In this document: one piece after another, positions 50,880-59,923 of the stretch | How positions within the stretch are numbered: the stretch's first letter is position 1 | Layout of the letters: each line of letters begins with the position of its first letter | DNA from: UBA3210 sp963610315 | GTDB lineage: Bacteria > Bacillota_I > Bacilli_A > RFN20 > CAG-449 | Direction: 5' to 3' | Assembly: GCA_963610315.1 (NCBI GenBank) | Contig: CAVDMV010000006.1 | Span: 1-64,000, forward strand | Length of the DNA: 64,000 nt | Position numbers and translations under genes: made by a program | Notes under the pieces: generated by a model | Databases searched by the model: none | What the model was told of the DNA's origin: nothing | Seen by the model: only the letters and a program-made list of their open reading frames with translations

Positions 50880-51428
50880 ATGAAAAAAGAAAGATATTAT
50901 TATAAAAAATTTGTAGCTGTAGACAAACTTAAATCGTTAAAAGATATGACAGTACATCAATATTTAATCTATTTAAATGTTATTAGTTATACTTGCTTAT
51001 TTCCTCCAATTATCACTACATTTACAGGATATAATCTTCATGATACATTCAGTTTAATTTTATTTATTTTATACTTTATTATTTTTATAGTAAATTTCAT
51101 ATTATCTATTAAGTTAATACTTTTAGAAAGAACAAATAAAATACTTAAAAATAAATTCATGATCTATATTTATACATGTTTTTATTTCTTCTTATCTCTA
51201 ATATTTACTATTTTACCAATATGGACCACTACTTCAATAATAACAAGCAAAGAAATTGTTGAAACTGAAATAAACCCTATCTTCTTTATAACAATTTATA
51301 TTCCATTATATATAGGTTTTACAATCTTTTTCTCACATGCATTTACTTATGCTATAAGTGATTATAGTAAGTTTTTAATTAAAAAGAAAAAAGATTATGG
51401 TGATGATAATACCACCTCATATATGTAA
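50880..51428 (+). CDS. Four-helix membrane protein of unknown function (182 aa)
   Basis: I start at the ATG at 50880, one base after the preceding stop. An ATG 18 nt earlier is in frame, but its upstream region has no site. Four hydrophobic segments lie at about 30-54, 57-82, 96-122 and 135-160, with basic cytoplasmic ends (KKERYYYKK and KKKKDYGDDN). No family recognised. It is tightly coupled to the preceding exported protein, so the pair may be a protein and its membrane partner or immunity factor; this is speculation. Confidence 0.72.
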   Translation: MKKERYYYKKFVAVDKLKSLKDMTVHQYLIYLNVISYTCLFPPIITTFTGYNLHDTFSLILFILYFIIFIVNFILSIKLILLERTNKILKNKFMIYIYTCFYFFLSLIFTILPIWTTTSIITSKEIVETEINPIFFITIYIPLYIGFTIFFSHAFTYAISDYSKFLIKKKKDYGDDNTTSYM

Positions 51429-51494
51429 TTTTATTGTTTATTTTTAATTTTTGAAGTTAAAAATTTAATTAGATTATATAGTTTCACAAATGTT

Positions 51495-51547
51495 ATGTAA
51501 GCGCTTTTAATATTTTTCTTGCATTTTTTCAAGACTTGCTATAAGAT
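51495..51547 (+). promoter_or_regulatory. cre-like site and promoter of the HPr-like gene
   Basis: ATGTAAGCGCTTTTA (51495-51509) fits the CcpA cre consensus WTGNAANCGNWNNCW with one mismatch. A weak -35 TTGCAT (51519-51524), 17-nt spacer and -10 TAAGAT (51542-51547) follow. The site lies just upstream of the -35, a position used for CcpA activation or repression. Confidence 0.65.
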
Positions 51548-51569
51548 AAGAAAAGAGGAGATTTTAATT

Positions 51570-51839
51570 ATGGTTAAACTAAATTGTAAAGTGAATAATC
51601 CAATGGGACTTACATCTAAATATTGTGCAGAACTAGTCGCAGAAGCAAATAGAGCTAGTAAGTGTAGTTTGACTTTAAAGTGTGATAAGGGTGAAGCAGA
51701 TTTAAAATCTATTATGAACATGATGTCTTTAGTTATTAAAACAGGGACTGAATTTACTATTGAAATTATTGGTGAAGACGAAGAATGTGTTAAGGTAAAA
51801 TTTGAAAAATTACTATTATCGTTAAAATTGTTAAAATAA
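51570..51839 (+). CDS. HPr-family protein lacking the active-site histidine (Crh-like)
   Basis: This is an 89-residue single HPr domain. I start at the ATG at 51570, 7 nt after AGGAG; the upstream frame extension has no site. The active-site segment NPMGLTSKYCAEL aligns with NPxGLHARPA of HPr, so His15 is Thr15 and Arg17 is Lys17. The regulatory Ser46 region is kept (ADLKSIMNMMSL). Loss of phosphotransfer with retention of the HPr-kinase serine is what defines Crh, and EANRASKCS plus TGTEFTIEIIGEDEE resemble Crh. A catabolite-control co-factor role with CcpA is likely. The true HPr must be elsewhere. Confidence 0.85.
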   Translation: MVKLNCKVNNPMGLTSKYCAELVAEANRASKCSLTLKCDKGEADLKSIMNMMSLVIKTGTEFTIEIIGEDEECVKVKFEKLLLSLKLLK

Positions 51840-51866
51840 AAAGACCATGAGGTCTTTTATTTTTGC
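51839..51866. terminator. Bidirectional terminator between the HPr-like gene and parB
   Basis: AAAAGACC (51839-51846) pairs with GGTCTTTT (51851-51858) around ATGA, with T-rich flanks on both strands. It overlaps both stop codons. Confidence 0.87.
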
Positions 51867-52693
51867 TTATTTAGTACATTATTTAAGAACATATTTAGTT
51901 CTTCATTACTATTAAATTTAAAGGTTACACCTTTTTCAGTTAATAATATAGAACAAGAATTATCCTTCTCATATTCTTTTAATTCAGAAGAATATTTAGA
52001 AGGATTTTTATATTCTCTAACTTCTTTTTCAATATCTCGCACTGATTTTTTATTTTGAATGATTTGATTTAAATATTCAATTTGTTGTTGATTATCTAGT
52101 CCAATTAAAACGCGAGCTTGTCCATAAGATATTTTATCTTTTTTTAAAGCTAAAATAACTTCTTCATCTAATTTGGATAATCGAAGAATATTAGTAACTT
52201 GACAAACACTCGTTTTCGAAATTAAAGCAATATCTTTTCTTGAAACGTGATAATCTCTAGTTAATATTTCATAAGCGTATGTCTTATTTAAGATGTTATC
52301 ATGTTGTTTTTTATTTCCTCTGGATAAGACTAGATAAATCATTAAATCATCAGGAATATTTCTAACCGCGACTGGTACTTCTTGAAGATGAAGTTTTTTT
52401 GCAACATAATATCTTTTATAACCAGAAATAACTTCGTAATAACCTTTGTCATTAACCCTAACTAAGATAGGTGACATTATGCCATTATTCTTAATTGATG
52501 AAGTTAAATCTTTTAAAGAACGATCTAAAAAGAATTGATGAATAGAAATAGGATTAAATTTAACCTTGCTTAAAGGAACAAAGAGGGTTTCATCCTCTTT
52601 TGAGTATTCTTTTGCAATCTTTGATAAGATATCTTGATTACCATATTGTTCCATTAAAGAAGCAAGGCTTCTATTCTTATTATTCTTTTTCAT
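51857..52693 (-). CDS. parB: Chromosome-partitioning protein ParB (Spo0J)
   Basis: This is a 278-residue ParB/Spo0J-family protein. The N-terminal CTPase/ParB domain has FLDRSLKDLTSSIKNNGIMSPILVR and YEVISGYKRYYVAKKL (GERRxxA box variant). The central helix-turn-helix is RKDIALISKTSVCQVTNILRLSKL. The C-terminal dimerisation region is short. The usual GERR motif reads GYKR here, a notable divergence in the CTP-binding box. The gene overlaps parA by 14 bp and is the last of the suf-mnmG-rsmG-parAB string. I found no exact parS (TGTTTCACGTGAAACA) in the window. Confidence 0.9.
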   Translation of the reverse strand: MKKNNKNRSLASLMEQYGNQDILSKIAKEYSKEDETLFVPLSKVKFNPISIHQFFLDRSLKDLTSSIKNNGIMSPILVRVNDKGYYEVISGYKRYYVAKKLHLQEVPVAVRNIPDDLMIYLVLSRGNKKQHDNILNKTYAYEILTRDYHVSRKDIALISKTSVCQVTNILRLSKLDEEVILALKKDKISYGQARVLIGLDNQQQIEYLNQIIQNKKSVRDIEKEVREYKNPSKYSSELKEYEKDNSCSILLTEKGVTFKFNSNEELNMFLNNVLNKQK

Positions 52694-53444
52694 TCGATAA
52701 TATTTCCCTCGCTAAAGAAATGTAAGCTTGTGAACCAGAAGCAGTTGGTCTAAAGATAGTGACAGGTTTACCAATCATTGCCGCTTCAGCTAAAGAAGAA
52801 TTACGAGGAATTTGAGTAGTAAATGTCTTTTCTTTAAATAAGCCTCTAATTTCTTGAGTAACTTCAGTTGCGAGTCTTAATCTAGCATCATACATTGTTA
52901 ATAAGAAGCCTAATATTTCAATATCAGGATTATAATCTTGTTGAACTTTTGAAATAGTAGATAAAATTTGCGCTACTCCGTCCATTGCAAAATATTCACA
53001 TTGAACAGGAATTAAACAAGATGAGGATGCGCATAAAGCGTTTAATGAAAGTAAGCCGAGTGAAGGAGGACAATCAATAATGATAAAGTCATAACCTTCA
53101 TTTAAATTTTCTAAAGCATTTTTAAGTCGATAAAATGGTCTACTAGTTCCTTGAACTTCACTTTCAAAAGTAGCAAGTTTTAAATTGCTTGATAAGATAT
53201 CGATATTAGCAGTATCCGTATGAATAATTGCTTTATTAATATCAACTTTACCGAGTAAAACATCAACGATATTTTTCTTAACTAAAGTGATATCGATTCC
53301 AACTCCACGTCCGCAGTTACCTTGAGGATCCATATCGATTAATAATACTTTTTTATTAAATTTTGCTAAAGCTCCACCTAAGGAGATGGCAGTAGTAGTT
53401 TTACCTACTCCACCTTTTTGATTTGCTATTGATATAATTTTCAT
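52680..53444 (-). CDS. parA: Chromosome-partitioning ATPase ParA (Soj)
   Basis: This is a 254-residue ParA ATPase. The deviant Walker A is QKGGVGKTTTAISLG (residues 9-23), Walker A' VLLIDMDPQGNCGRG, and Walker B FIIIDCPPSLGLL. It is short-type Soj without an N-terminal HTH. It positions ParB-parS complexes and influences DnaA. It sits 9 bp downstream of rsmG, the classical gidA-gidB-parA-parB arrangement next to the replication origin in many bacteria. Confidence 0.95.
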   Translation of the reverse strand: MKIISIANQKGGVGKTTTAISLGGALAKFNKKVLLIDMDPQGNCGRGVGIDITLVKKNIVDVLLGKVDINKAIIHTDTANIDILSSNLKLATFESEVQGTSRPFYRLKNALENLNEGYDFIIIDCPPSLGLLSLNALCASSSCLIPVQCEYFAMDGVAQILSTISKVQQDYNPDIEILGFLLTMYDARLRLATEVTQEIRGLFKEKTFTTQIPRNSSLAEAAMIGKPVTIFRPTASGSQAYISLAREILSNEKE

Positions 53445-53453
53445 AAATTCTCC

Positions 53454-54158
53454 TTATAATGGGCGTTTCTTTATTTGTCCATAATTTCTTGGATATTTAG
53501 AGTTTGTTTTCCCTATTTTCTTAATGAAAATATTAATTCTAATATCATCATTTGATATAAGATGTTCTTCTTGAACAAAGTCTTCTTTTAAAGATAATGT
53601 TTTTAAAGCATTAGATGCTTCTTTTAATTCTTCTAAACCAATTTTACCTTTTAAAGATATAAAAGTACCATTAATTTTTAAATAAGAAGCAACTAATTCT
53701 AATAAAATGTTTAATCTAGATACTGCGCGAGCGGTCACTACATCAAAGTTTTCTTCATGTCCTTTAATGTAATTTTCCGCGCGATCATTAATAATAACAA
53801 CGTTTTTTAAACCTAATTTATTAACGACATTTTCTAAGAAATTACATCTTTTTGCCGTAGGTTCTAAAAGAGTTAGTTTAGCTTCAGGATAGCTTATAGC
53901 TAGTGGAATACCTGGAAAACCCGCTCCTGAACCGACATCAAGAATATTTTTTGAATTTAAATTAATCTTAAAAGAGCAAAGTAAAGAATCATAAAAATGT
54001 TTTTCATAAACATCTTCATCTTCAATAATTGTCGTTAAATCCATCACTTTATTATATTCTTGTAAAGTTCTTAAATATAATTCAAATTGTTCAATTTGTC
54101 TAGGCGATAAATCTAATCCCTTCTCTTTTAATTTAATAATAAATTCTTCTTTTTTCAT
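53454..54158 (-). CDS. rsmG: 16S rRNA (guanine527-N7)-methyltransferase RsmG
   Basis: This is a 234-residue Class I SAM methyltransferase. The N-terminal LSPRQIEQFELYLRTLQEYNKVMDLTTI precedes motif I, ILDVGSGAGFPGIPLAISYP. TLLEPTAKRCNFLENVV and VTARAVSRLNILLEL follow. It methylates G527 of 16S rRNA. It starts 1 bp after the mnmG stop and belongs to the conserved mnmG-rsmG-parA-parB block. Confidence 0.96.
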   Translation of the reverse strand: MKKEEFIIKLKEKGLDLSPRQIEQFELYLRTLQEYNKVMDLTTIIEDEDVYEKHFYDSLLCSFKINLNSKNILDVGSGAGFPGIPLAISYPEAKLTLLEPTAKRCNFLENVVNKLGLKNVVIINDRAENYIKGHEENFDVVTARAVSRLNILLELVASYLKINGTFISLKGKIGLEELKEASNALKTLSLKEDFVQEEHLISNDDIRINIFIKKIGKTNSKYPRNYGQIKKRPL

Positions 54159-54159
54159 G

Positions 54160-56016
54160 TTATTTTCCTATCTTTATGTGCATTAATAAGACAGATATAT
54201 CAGCAGGATTAACCCCGGATATTCTGCTTGCTTGAGAGATGGTTAATGGACGAATATTATTTAATTTTTGTCTTGCTTCAAGACGTAATCCTTCCATATT
54301 TATATAGTCGATATCACTAGGAATCTTTACTTCTTCTAGTTTTAAAAGATGTTCAGCTTCCTTCTTTTCTTTTGTGATATAGCCTTCATATTTAACCATA
54401 ATTTCTAATTGTTCCTCTTCTTCTAAAGTTAAAGAAGGGAAATTAGGAACATAATTTTTTAATCTATTTAAAGTAACACCTGGTCTTTTTAAGATTTCTG
54501 AAACAGTAGGTCCTCCATTATAAGAAGTAAAACCTAATTCATGCATATAAGAAACAAAGTCTTTATTCATACCCATATGAGTAGAATTCATCATCTCTTT
54601 TGTTTCATTTAATAAATCCATTTTATTTAAGAATCTTTGATATCTTTCTTCACTTATTAAACCAACTTCATGACCAATTGGTGTTAATCTAATATCTGCA
54701 TTATCGCTTCTCATAAGTAAACGATATTCCGCGCGCGAAGATAATAATCTATAAGGTTCTTTTGTTCCTTTAGAAACTAAATCGTCAATCATAACACCGA
54801 TATAAGCTTGATCTCTTCTTAAAATTAATGGTTCTTTGCCCATAATTTTTAAGCAAGCATTAATTCCAGCCATTAAGCCTAAACCAGCTGCTTCTTCGTA
54901 ACCAGAAGTACCACAGATTTGGCCTCCGATATATAGTCCAGGCCATTTTTTAATACCTAAAGTATAATCATATTCACTAGTATCTATTGCATCATATTCA
55001 ATTGCATATGCATATTTAACGATTTCTGCGTGTTCAAGACCTTTTAATGAATGAACCATCTCTTCTTGAACATATTCCGGCATCGAAGTTGAAAATCCTT
55101 GTAAATAAACTAAATCAGTGTGTAAAGATTCTCTTTCTAAGAATAATTGATGTCTTTCTTTATCCGCGAATCTTACCACTTTATCTTCAATTGAAGGACA
55201 ATATCGAGGTCCAACACCTTTAACAATTCCCCCGTACATTGAAGATTCTAATAAATGATCTTTAATAATTTGATGTGTTTTTGCGTTTGTATATGTTAAA
55301 TAACAAACAATTTGATTTTCAAAAGGAACAATATGAGATTCCTCAAAACTAAATTTTAAAGGTCGATTAGTTCCATATTGAGGTTCTAAAACTGAATAAT
55401 CAATACTACTTTCTCTAATTCTTTGAGGAGTACCTGTTTTAAGTCTAATTGTTTTAATTCCCATTTGTTGAAGATATGGAGATAATCCTAATGAAGGTTT
55501 TTCTCCATCCGGGCCATCACTTTTAACTGTATGTCCTCTTAAAATAGAACTTTCCATATAAGTACCAGTTGTTAAAATGACCGCTTTAGAAGTAATTTCT
55601 TGATCATTAATTCTTACGCCGTAAACATGGTTATCATCATGAATTAATGAAGTGACCATTCCTTCTAAAATAGTTAGATTATCAGTATGCTCAGCAAAAT
55701 CTAGCATAACGCGTGGATAATCTAATTTATCTTCTTGGGCTCTAAGGCATTGAACACCAGGTCCTTTACCAGTATTAAGCATTTTCATTTGTAAGCATGC
55801 TTTGTCCGCGCCAAGCCCCATCATGCCACCGAGCGCGTCAATTTCTCTAACGACAATACCTTTCGCACTTCCTCCAATAGAAGGATTACAAGGCATGTTA
55901 GAAACTTTGTTTTTATTTAATGTAACAAGTAAAGTTTTCATGCCTAAATGTGCGCTAGCGAAACTAGCCTCCATTCCAGCATGTCCTCCACCTACTACGA
56001 TAACATCATAATCCAT
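54160..56016 (-). CDS. mnmG: tRNA U34 carboxymethylaminomethyl modification enzyme MnmG (GidA)
   Basis: This is a 618-residue FAD protein. The dinucleotide fold at the N-terminus is DVIVVGGGHAGMEASFASAHLG. PCNPSIGGSAKGIVVREIDALGGMMG, CLRAQEDKLDYPRVM, the catalytic Cys regions (GVGPRYCPSIEDK and GQICGTSGYEEAAGLGLMAG), and the C-terminal MnmE-interacting helical domain are present. It acts with MnmE on wobble U34. Its ATG overlaps the sufB stop (TAATG), an unusual junction that couples Fe-S assembly genes to the oriC-type block. Confidence 0.97.
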   Translation of the reverse strand: MDYDVIVVGGGHAGMEASFASAHLGMKTLLVTLNKNKVSNMPCNPSIGGSAKGIVVREIDALGGMMGLGADKACLQMKMLNTGKGPGVQCLRAQEDKLDYPRVMLDFAEHTDNLTILEGMVTSLIHDDNHVYGVRINDQEITSKAVILTTGTYMESSILRGHTVKSDGPDGEKPSLGLSPYLQQMGIKTIRLKTGTPQRIRESSIDYSVLEPQYGTNRPLKFSFEESHIVPFENQIVCYLTYTNAKTHQIIKDHLLESSMYGGIVKGVGPRYCPSIEDKVVRFADKERHQLFLERESLHTDLVYLQGFSTSMPEYVQEEMVHSLKGLEHAEIVKYAYAIEYDAIDTSEYDYTLGIKKWPGLYIGGQICGTSGYEEAAGLGLMAGINACLKIMGKEPLILRRDQAYIGVMIDDLVSKGTKEPYRLLSSRAEYRLLMRSDNADIRLTPIGHEVGLISEERYQRFLNKMDLLNETKEMMNSTHMGMNKDFVSYMHELGFTSYNGGPTVSEILKRPGVTLNRLKNYVPNFPSLTLEEEEQLEIMVKYEGYITKEKKEAEHLLKLEEVKIPSDIDYINMEGLRLEARQKLNNIRPLTISQASRISGVNPADISVLLMHIKIGK

Positions 56017-57410
56017 TATCCGATACTTCCTTCCATATCCATCTTAATTAGTTGATTTAATTCAACTGCATATTCCATTGGTAATTCTTTTGAGAAAGGT
56101 TCAATGAAACCCATAATAATCATTTGAGTTGCTTCTTTTTCAGTAAGTCCGCGACTCATTAAATAAAATAATTGTTCTTCATTAATTTTTGAAACGGTCG
56201 CTTCATGTTCTAAGAATGAAGAATTGTTATTACAAATATTTGTAGGTATTGTATCACTTGCAGATTTATCATCTAAAATTAAAGTATCACATTCAACATG
56301 TGATTTAGAATGTTCTGCATTTTTAGCGATAAATACTTTACCACGGTAATTAGCTACTCCACCTCTTTTAACGATTGATTTAGAGATGATATTGCTAGTT
56401 GTATAAGGGGCTAAATGAATCATCTTTGCTCCAGCATCTTGATATTGGTCTTTATCGGCAACAGCAATCGAAATACAAGTTCCTTTCGCTCTTGGTCCAT
56501 TTAAGACACAAGAAGGATATTTCATATTTAGTTGAGAACCAATATTTCCATCGATCCATTCCATAAGGCCATCACTTTCGACAAGGGCTCTTTTAGTAAC
56601 TAAATTAACAATATTAGTTGACCAGTTTTGAATAGTAGAATATCTACATCTACCACCTTTTTCAACATAAATTTCAACTACTGCCGCGTGAAGAGATTCT
56701 TTAGAATAAATTGGGGCAGTACATCCTTCAACATAATGAACATCCGCGCCCTCATCAACAATAATTAATGTTCTTTCAAATTGTCCTGATTTTTCATTAT
56801 TAATTCTAAAATAAGATTGAAGAGGTTTTTCTAAATGTACCCCTTTTGGTACATAAATAAAGCTTCCACCTGACCAAACAGCCCCATTTAAGGCTGAATA
56901 TTTATTGTCGTTATAAGGAACAACTTTATTAAAATATTTCTTAAAAATCTCTGGGCAAGTTTTTAAAGCCATATCAGTTGAAAGGAAGATAACTCCTTTT
57001 TCTTCTACTTCTTGAAGCATGTTATGATAAACAACTTCTGATTCATATTGAGTAGAAACACCAGCAAGATATTTAGCTTCTGCTTCGGGAATACCAAGTT
57101 TTGAGAAGGTATTCTTAATAGTTTCAGGAACTTTATCCCATGATTTTTCTTCTTTGTTACTAGGTCTAGTAAAATAAGTAAATGAATTAAAATCGATATT
57201 AGATAAATCAGGTCCATAACTAGGATTCTTAAGTTCTAAGAAAGCTTTATATGACTTAAGTCTAAATTCTAACATCCATTCAGGCTCACCTTTTAAAGAA
57301 GAGATTTCTCTAATGATATCTTCATTTAAACCAACATTAGTTTTAACGACAGAAACGTCTTCATCTTTAAAACCATATTTATATTCATGTTCATTTAAAT
57401 CGTTATTCAT
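56016..57410 (-). CDS. sufB: Fe-S cluster scaffold subunit SufB
   Basis: This 464-residue protein has the normal SufB length and is a core subunit of the SufBCD scaffold. Blocks KYGFKDEDVSV, PEWMLEFRLKSYKAF, GIPEAEAKYLAGVSTQYESEVVYHN, SGGSFIYVPKGVHLEKPLQSYFRIN, and HVECDTLILDDKSASDTIPTNICNN (with the conserved Cys) are intact. I start at the ATG at 57410, overlapping the sufU stop (ATGAATAA). GGAG is 9 nt upstream; the ATGs at 57425 and 57419 lack a site. Last suf gene, coupled to mnmG. Confidence 0.95.
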   Translation of the reverse strand: MNNDLNEHEYKYGFKDEDVSVVKTNVGLNEDIIREISSLKGEPEWMLEFRLKSYKAFLELKNPSYGPDLSNIDFNSFTYFTRPSNKEEKSWDKVPETIKNTFSKLGIPEAEAKYLAGVSTQYESEVVYHNMLQEVEEKGVIFLSTDMALKTCPEIFKKYFNKVVPYNDNKYSALNGAVWSGGSFIYVPKGVHLEKPLQSYFRINNEKSGQFERTLIIVDEGADVHYVEGCTAPIYSKESLHAAVVEIYVEKGGRCRYSTIQNWSTNIVNLVTKRALVESDGLMEWIDGNIGSQLNMKYPSCVLNGPRAKGTCISIAVADKDQYQDAGAKMIHLAPYTTSNIISKSIVKRGGVANYRGKVFIAKNAEHSKSHVECDTLILDDKSASDTIPTNICNNNSSFLEHEATVSKINEEQLFYLMSRGLTEKEATQMIIMGFIEPFSKELPMEYAVELNQLIKMDMEGSIG

Positions 57411-57846
57411 TTCCATCATCTCCATTCAAGATTTTGTTGACGCCACGATAACCAATCGTCGCGCATTTAATTCTACTAGGTTGTTTAGAAGTATTCATAA
57501 AGACAATTGCTTCGTCTAATAAATCTGGATTATATTCTTTTCCATACATCATATTTTGGAAAGCTTCCATAATTTTTTCTACTTCTTCTACTTTCTTACC
57601 TTTTAAAAGTTCAGTCATAATGGAAGTAGAAGCAGTCGATATAGCGCATCCATTTCCATGCCAACAACAATCAACTACAACGTCATCTTTAACAAGCATT
57701 TGGATATAGATTTTATCAATGCAACTAGTTGAATCCATATATACAGTTACATAATTAGGATCATTTACCTCTTTTTTATTTCTAGGGTTATTGTAATGAT
57801 CCATGATGATTTCTCTCATCATCTCGTTATTAAGCGAAAAAGGCAT
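57403..57846 (-). CDS. sufU: SufU sulfur-transfer/scaffold protein
   Basis: This is a 147-residue zinc-containing SufU. Cys ligands lie in STSCIDKIYIQ, CCWHGNGCAISTAS and IKCATIG, with Asp42-equivalent in YMDSTSCID. It accepts persulfide sulfur from SufS. The start ATG at 57846 lies inside sufS (17-bp overlap) with AGGTGGGG upstream. It is the Gram-positive type, with no SufE gene around. Order C-D-S-U-B is as in Bacillus. Confidence 0.94.
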   Translation of the reverse strand: MPFSLNNEMMREIIMDHYNNPRNKKEVNDPNYVTVYMDSTSCIDKIYIQMLVKDDVVVDCCWHGNGCAISTASTSIMTELLKGKKVEEVEKIMEAFQNMMYGKEYNPDLLDEAIVFMNTSKQPSRIKCATIGYRGVNKILNGDDGNE

Positions 57847-59059
57847 CTAAAAAGTCCCCACCTTTCTTACACGCTTCTACAAAGAGATCAATTTCTTCCT
57901 TTGTATTGTAGAAGTATAGACTTGCTCTTACGGTAGCAAGTTCACCAATAATATTATGAAGAAGTTTTGCGCAATGTTGTCCTGAACGAACACAGATACC
58001 TTTACTTGCGAGTAAAGTACCCATATCTTGTGCGTGAACTCCTTTATAGTTAAATAGAATAATTCCTGATTCAGAATCAGCATTATAGATTGTTAATTCA
58101 GGAATATCTTTAAGTTTACTAATCGCATATGCTTTTAGTTCTCTTTCATATTTTTCAATGTTATCTAAGCCAATATTAGATAAATATTTTAATGCAGCAG
58201 CAAGTCCAATCGCTCCTGCGATATTTTGAGTACCAGCTTCAAATTTAGTTGGAGTAATTAAGTAACCAAAATTACCACACATATCAAAGTCAGTATTCAT
58301 GCCTCCACCTAAATGTAAAGGATCCATTTTATCGAGTAAATCATATTTACCATACATTACTCCAATACCAGTTGGTCCAACACATTTATGTCCGGAGAAA
58401 ACTAAGAAATCAACGTCTAAATCTTTGACATCTATTTTCATATGAGGTGCGCTTTGAGCCGCATCTAAAACAAAATAAGCACCAAATTCATGGGTCAATT
58501 TGCATAATTCTTTAATAGGTAATACATATCCTAAAGTATTAGATACATGGGCCAAAGAAACAACTTTAGTTTTATCTGTAATAACACTTTTTAAGTTTTC
58601 TACTGTAATTCTTCCTTGCTCATTAAGTGGAACATATTTAACAACGATGCCTAATTCGTGTTGTAAACTAAACCAAGGTAATACATTAGAAGCGTGTTCT
58701 TCTAAAGAAATGATTACTTCATCACCAGCTTTTAAGGATTTCTTTAAACCATTCGCGATTTGGTTTAATCCTTCACTAGTTCCTGAAGTAAAGACTACTT
58801 CTTGCTTTTTTGCGTTAATGAATTTTGCAACTTCCTCACGAGCTTCATCGTAACTTCGATCAGCTTTTTCAGCGATAGGATAATCACCTCGATGTGTATT
58901 TGCCGTATAGAATTCGTAATAACCAAGTTCTGCATCAATAACACATTGAGGTTTAAAAGTAGTTGAAGCATTATCAAAATAAACCATTGGGCAAGATGAC
59001 ATCGTCTTGTTATTTCTAATCATTGGGAAATCATTTCTAATAACATAAGGGTCAAACAT
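57830..59059 (-). CDS. sufS: Cysteine desulfurase SufS
   Basis: This is a 409-residue PLP-dependent class V aminotransferase-fold enzyme. The PLP lysine is in FLVFSGHKCVGPTGIGVMYGK (about residue 225). YFDNASTTFKP is at the N-terminus, and the catalytic Cys is in GICVRSGQHCAKLLH. I start at the ATG at 59059, 1 bp after the sufD stop with AGGAGA. An in-frame ATG at 59113 inside sufD gives a non-homologous extension. It provides sulfur for SufU/SufBCD. Confidence 0.95.
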   Translation of the reverse strand: MFDPYVIRNDFPMIRNNKTMSSCPMVYFDNASTTFKPQCVIDAELGYYEFYTANTHRGDYPIAEKADRSYDEAREEVAKFINAKKQEVVFTSGTSEGLNQIANGLKKSLKAGDEVIISLEEHASNVLPWFSLQHELGIVVKYVPLNEQGRITVENLKSVITDKTKVVSLAHVSNTLGYVLPIKELCKLTHEFGAYFVLDAAQSAPHMKIDVKDLDVDFLVFSGHKCVGPTGIGVMYGKYDLLDKMDPLHLGGGMNTDFDMCGNFGYLITPTKFEAGTQNIAGAIGLAAALKYLSNIGLDNIEKYERELKAYAISKLKDIPELTIYNADSESGIILFNYKGVHAQDMGTLLASKGICVRSGQHCAKLLHNIIGELATVRASLYFYNTKEEIDLFVEACKKGGDFLDAFFA

Positions 59060-59060
59060 A

Positions 59061-59915
59061 TTAAAATCTCCTATCAATTGTTTCTTTGATTGAAGAAAGA
59101 ATTTGTTCATCATTAAAATAATTTAGAATTGGATTTAAATATCCTAAGGTAATTAATTTCTTTGCTTCTTCTTCTTTAATTCCGCGAGAAGTTAAATAGA
59201 AGATGTGGTCTTCATTAATTTGACCGACTACTGCCGCGTGACTTGCTTCAACATCATTTTCATCGATACATAATGAAGGGCTAGCTTTAGCTTTACAATC
59301 TGCATCAAAAACCATGATTTTTGCGCTTTGATGTGTGGCAGAAGTTTTCGCACCTTTATGAATCTTTGATACACCTAAGAAATTCATACTCGCTCTATTT
59401 TCATTTACGCCGTAATTTTCCATTTTTGCATAAGTATGAGGTGCATAATGATTAATAGAAATATCAAATTCTTTTTTATCATCAAGAGTTGCAAGAGACG
59501 ATAAATGCCATAACACTTTACTATCTCTTTCGTTTAAATTACATGTTACTTTGACGTTTTCATTACCATATGAAAAATCCGCGAGAGCCCCTTCATAAGT
59601 TGCTCCTAACGATAAATTAGCTTCATAGTTTGTAGAATTACCCTCGTCTAAAAATGCGATTGAATGATTAACAAAAGAATATTCACCAAGATTAAAAATA
59701 ACTTTGTTTGAAGAATTATTAATTTCAATGATGCTTACTTTCTTTTTAGAAGCAAAATTAAAAACATACTTTTCTTTTTGTTCCAACTTTTTATAATCAA
59801 CAAGAACAAATAAATCTTCCTCGTTATTAAAAGTAATTATTTCTTCATTCTCAGTGACTACAAAGCTAACATCATTTCTAGAACTATTTTTTAAATCTGT
59901 AACTAGATCTAACAT
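59061..59915 (-). CDS. sufD: SufD, short form
   Basis: This is a 284-residue SufD, much shorter than Bacillus SufD (about 437). It keeps the beta-helix core and the C-terminal block HQSAKIMVFDADCKAKASPSLCIDENDVEASHAAVVGQINEDHIFYLTSRGIKEEEAKKL with the conserved His (SHAA). The N-terminal helical domain is mostly missing. It lies 8 bp downstream of sufC and 1 bp upstream of sufS. Short SufD forms are known in reduced Suf systems. Assignment is from the conserved C-terminus and position. Confidence 0.9.
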   Translation of the reverse strand: MLDLVTDLKNSSRNDVSFVVTENEEIITFNNEEDLFVLVDYKKLEQKEKYVFNFASKKKVSIIEINNSSNKVIFNLGEYSFVNHSIAFLDEGNSTNYEANLSLGATYEGALADFSYGNENVKVTCNLNERDSKVLWHLSSLATLDDKKEFDISINHYAPHTYAKMENYGVNENRASMNFLGVSKIHKGAKTSATHQSAKIMVFDADCKAKASPSLCIDENDVEASHAAVVGQINEDHIFYLTSRGIKEEEAKKLITLGYLNPILNYFNDEQILSSIKETIDRRF

Positions 59916-59923
59916 AAAATCAC

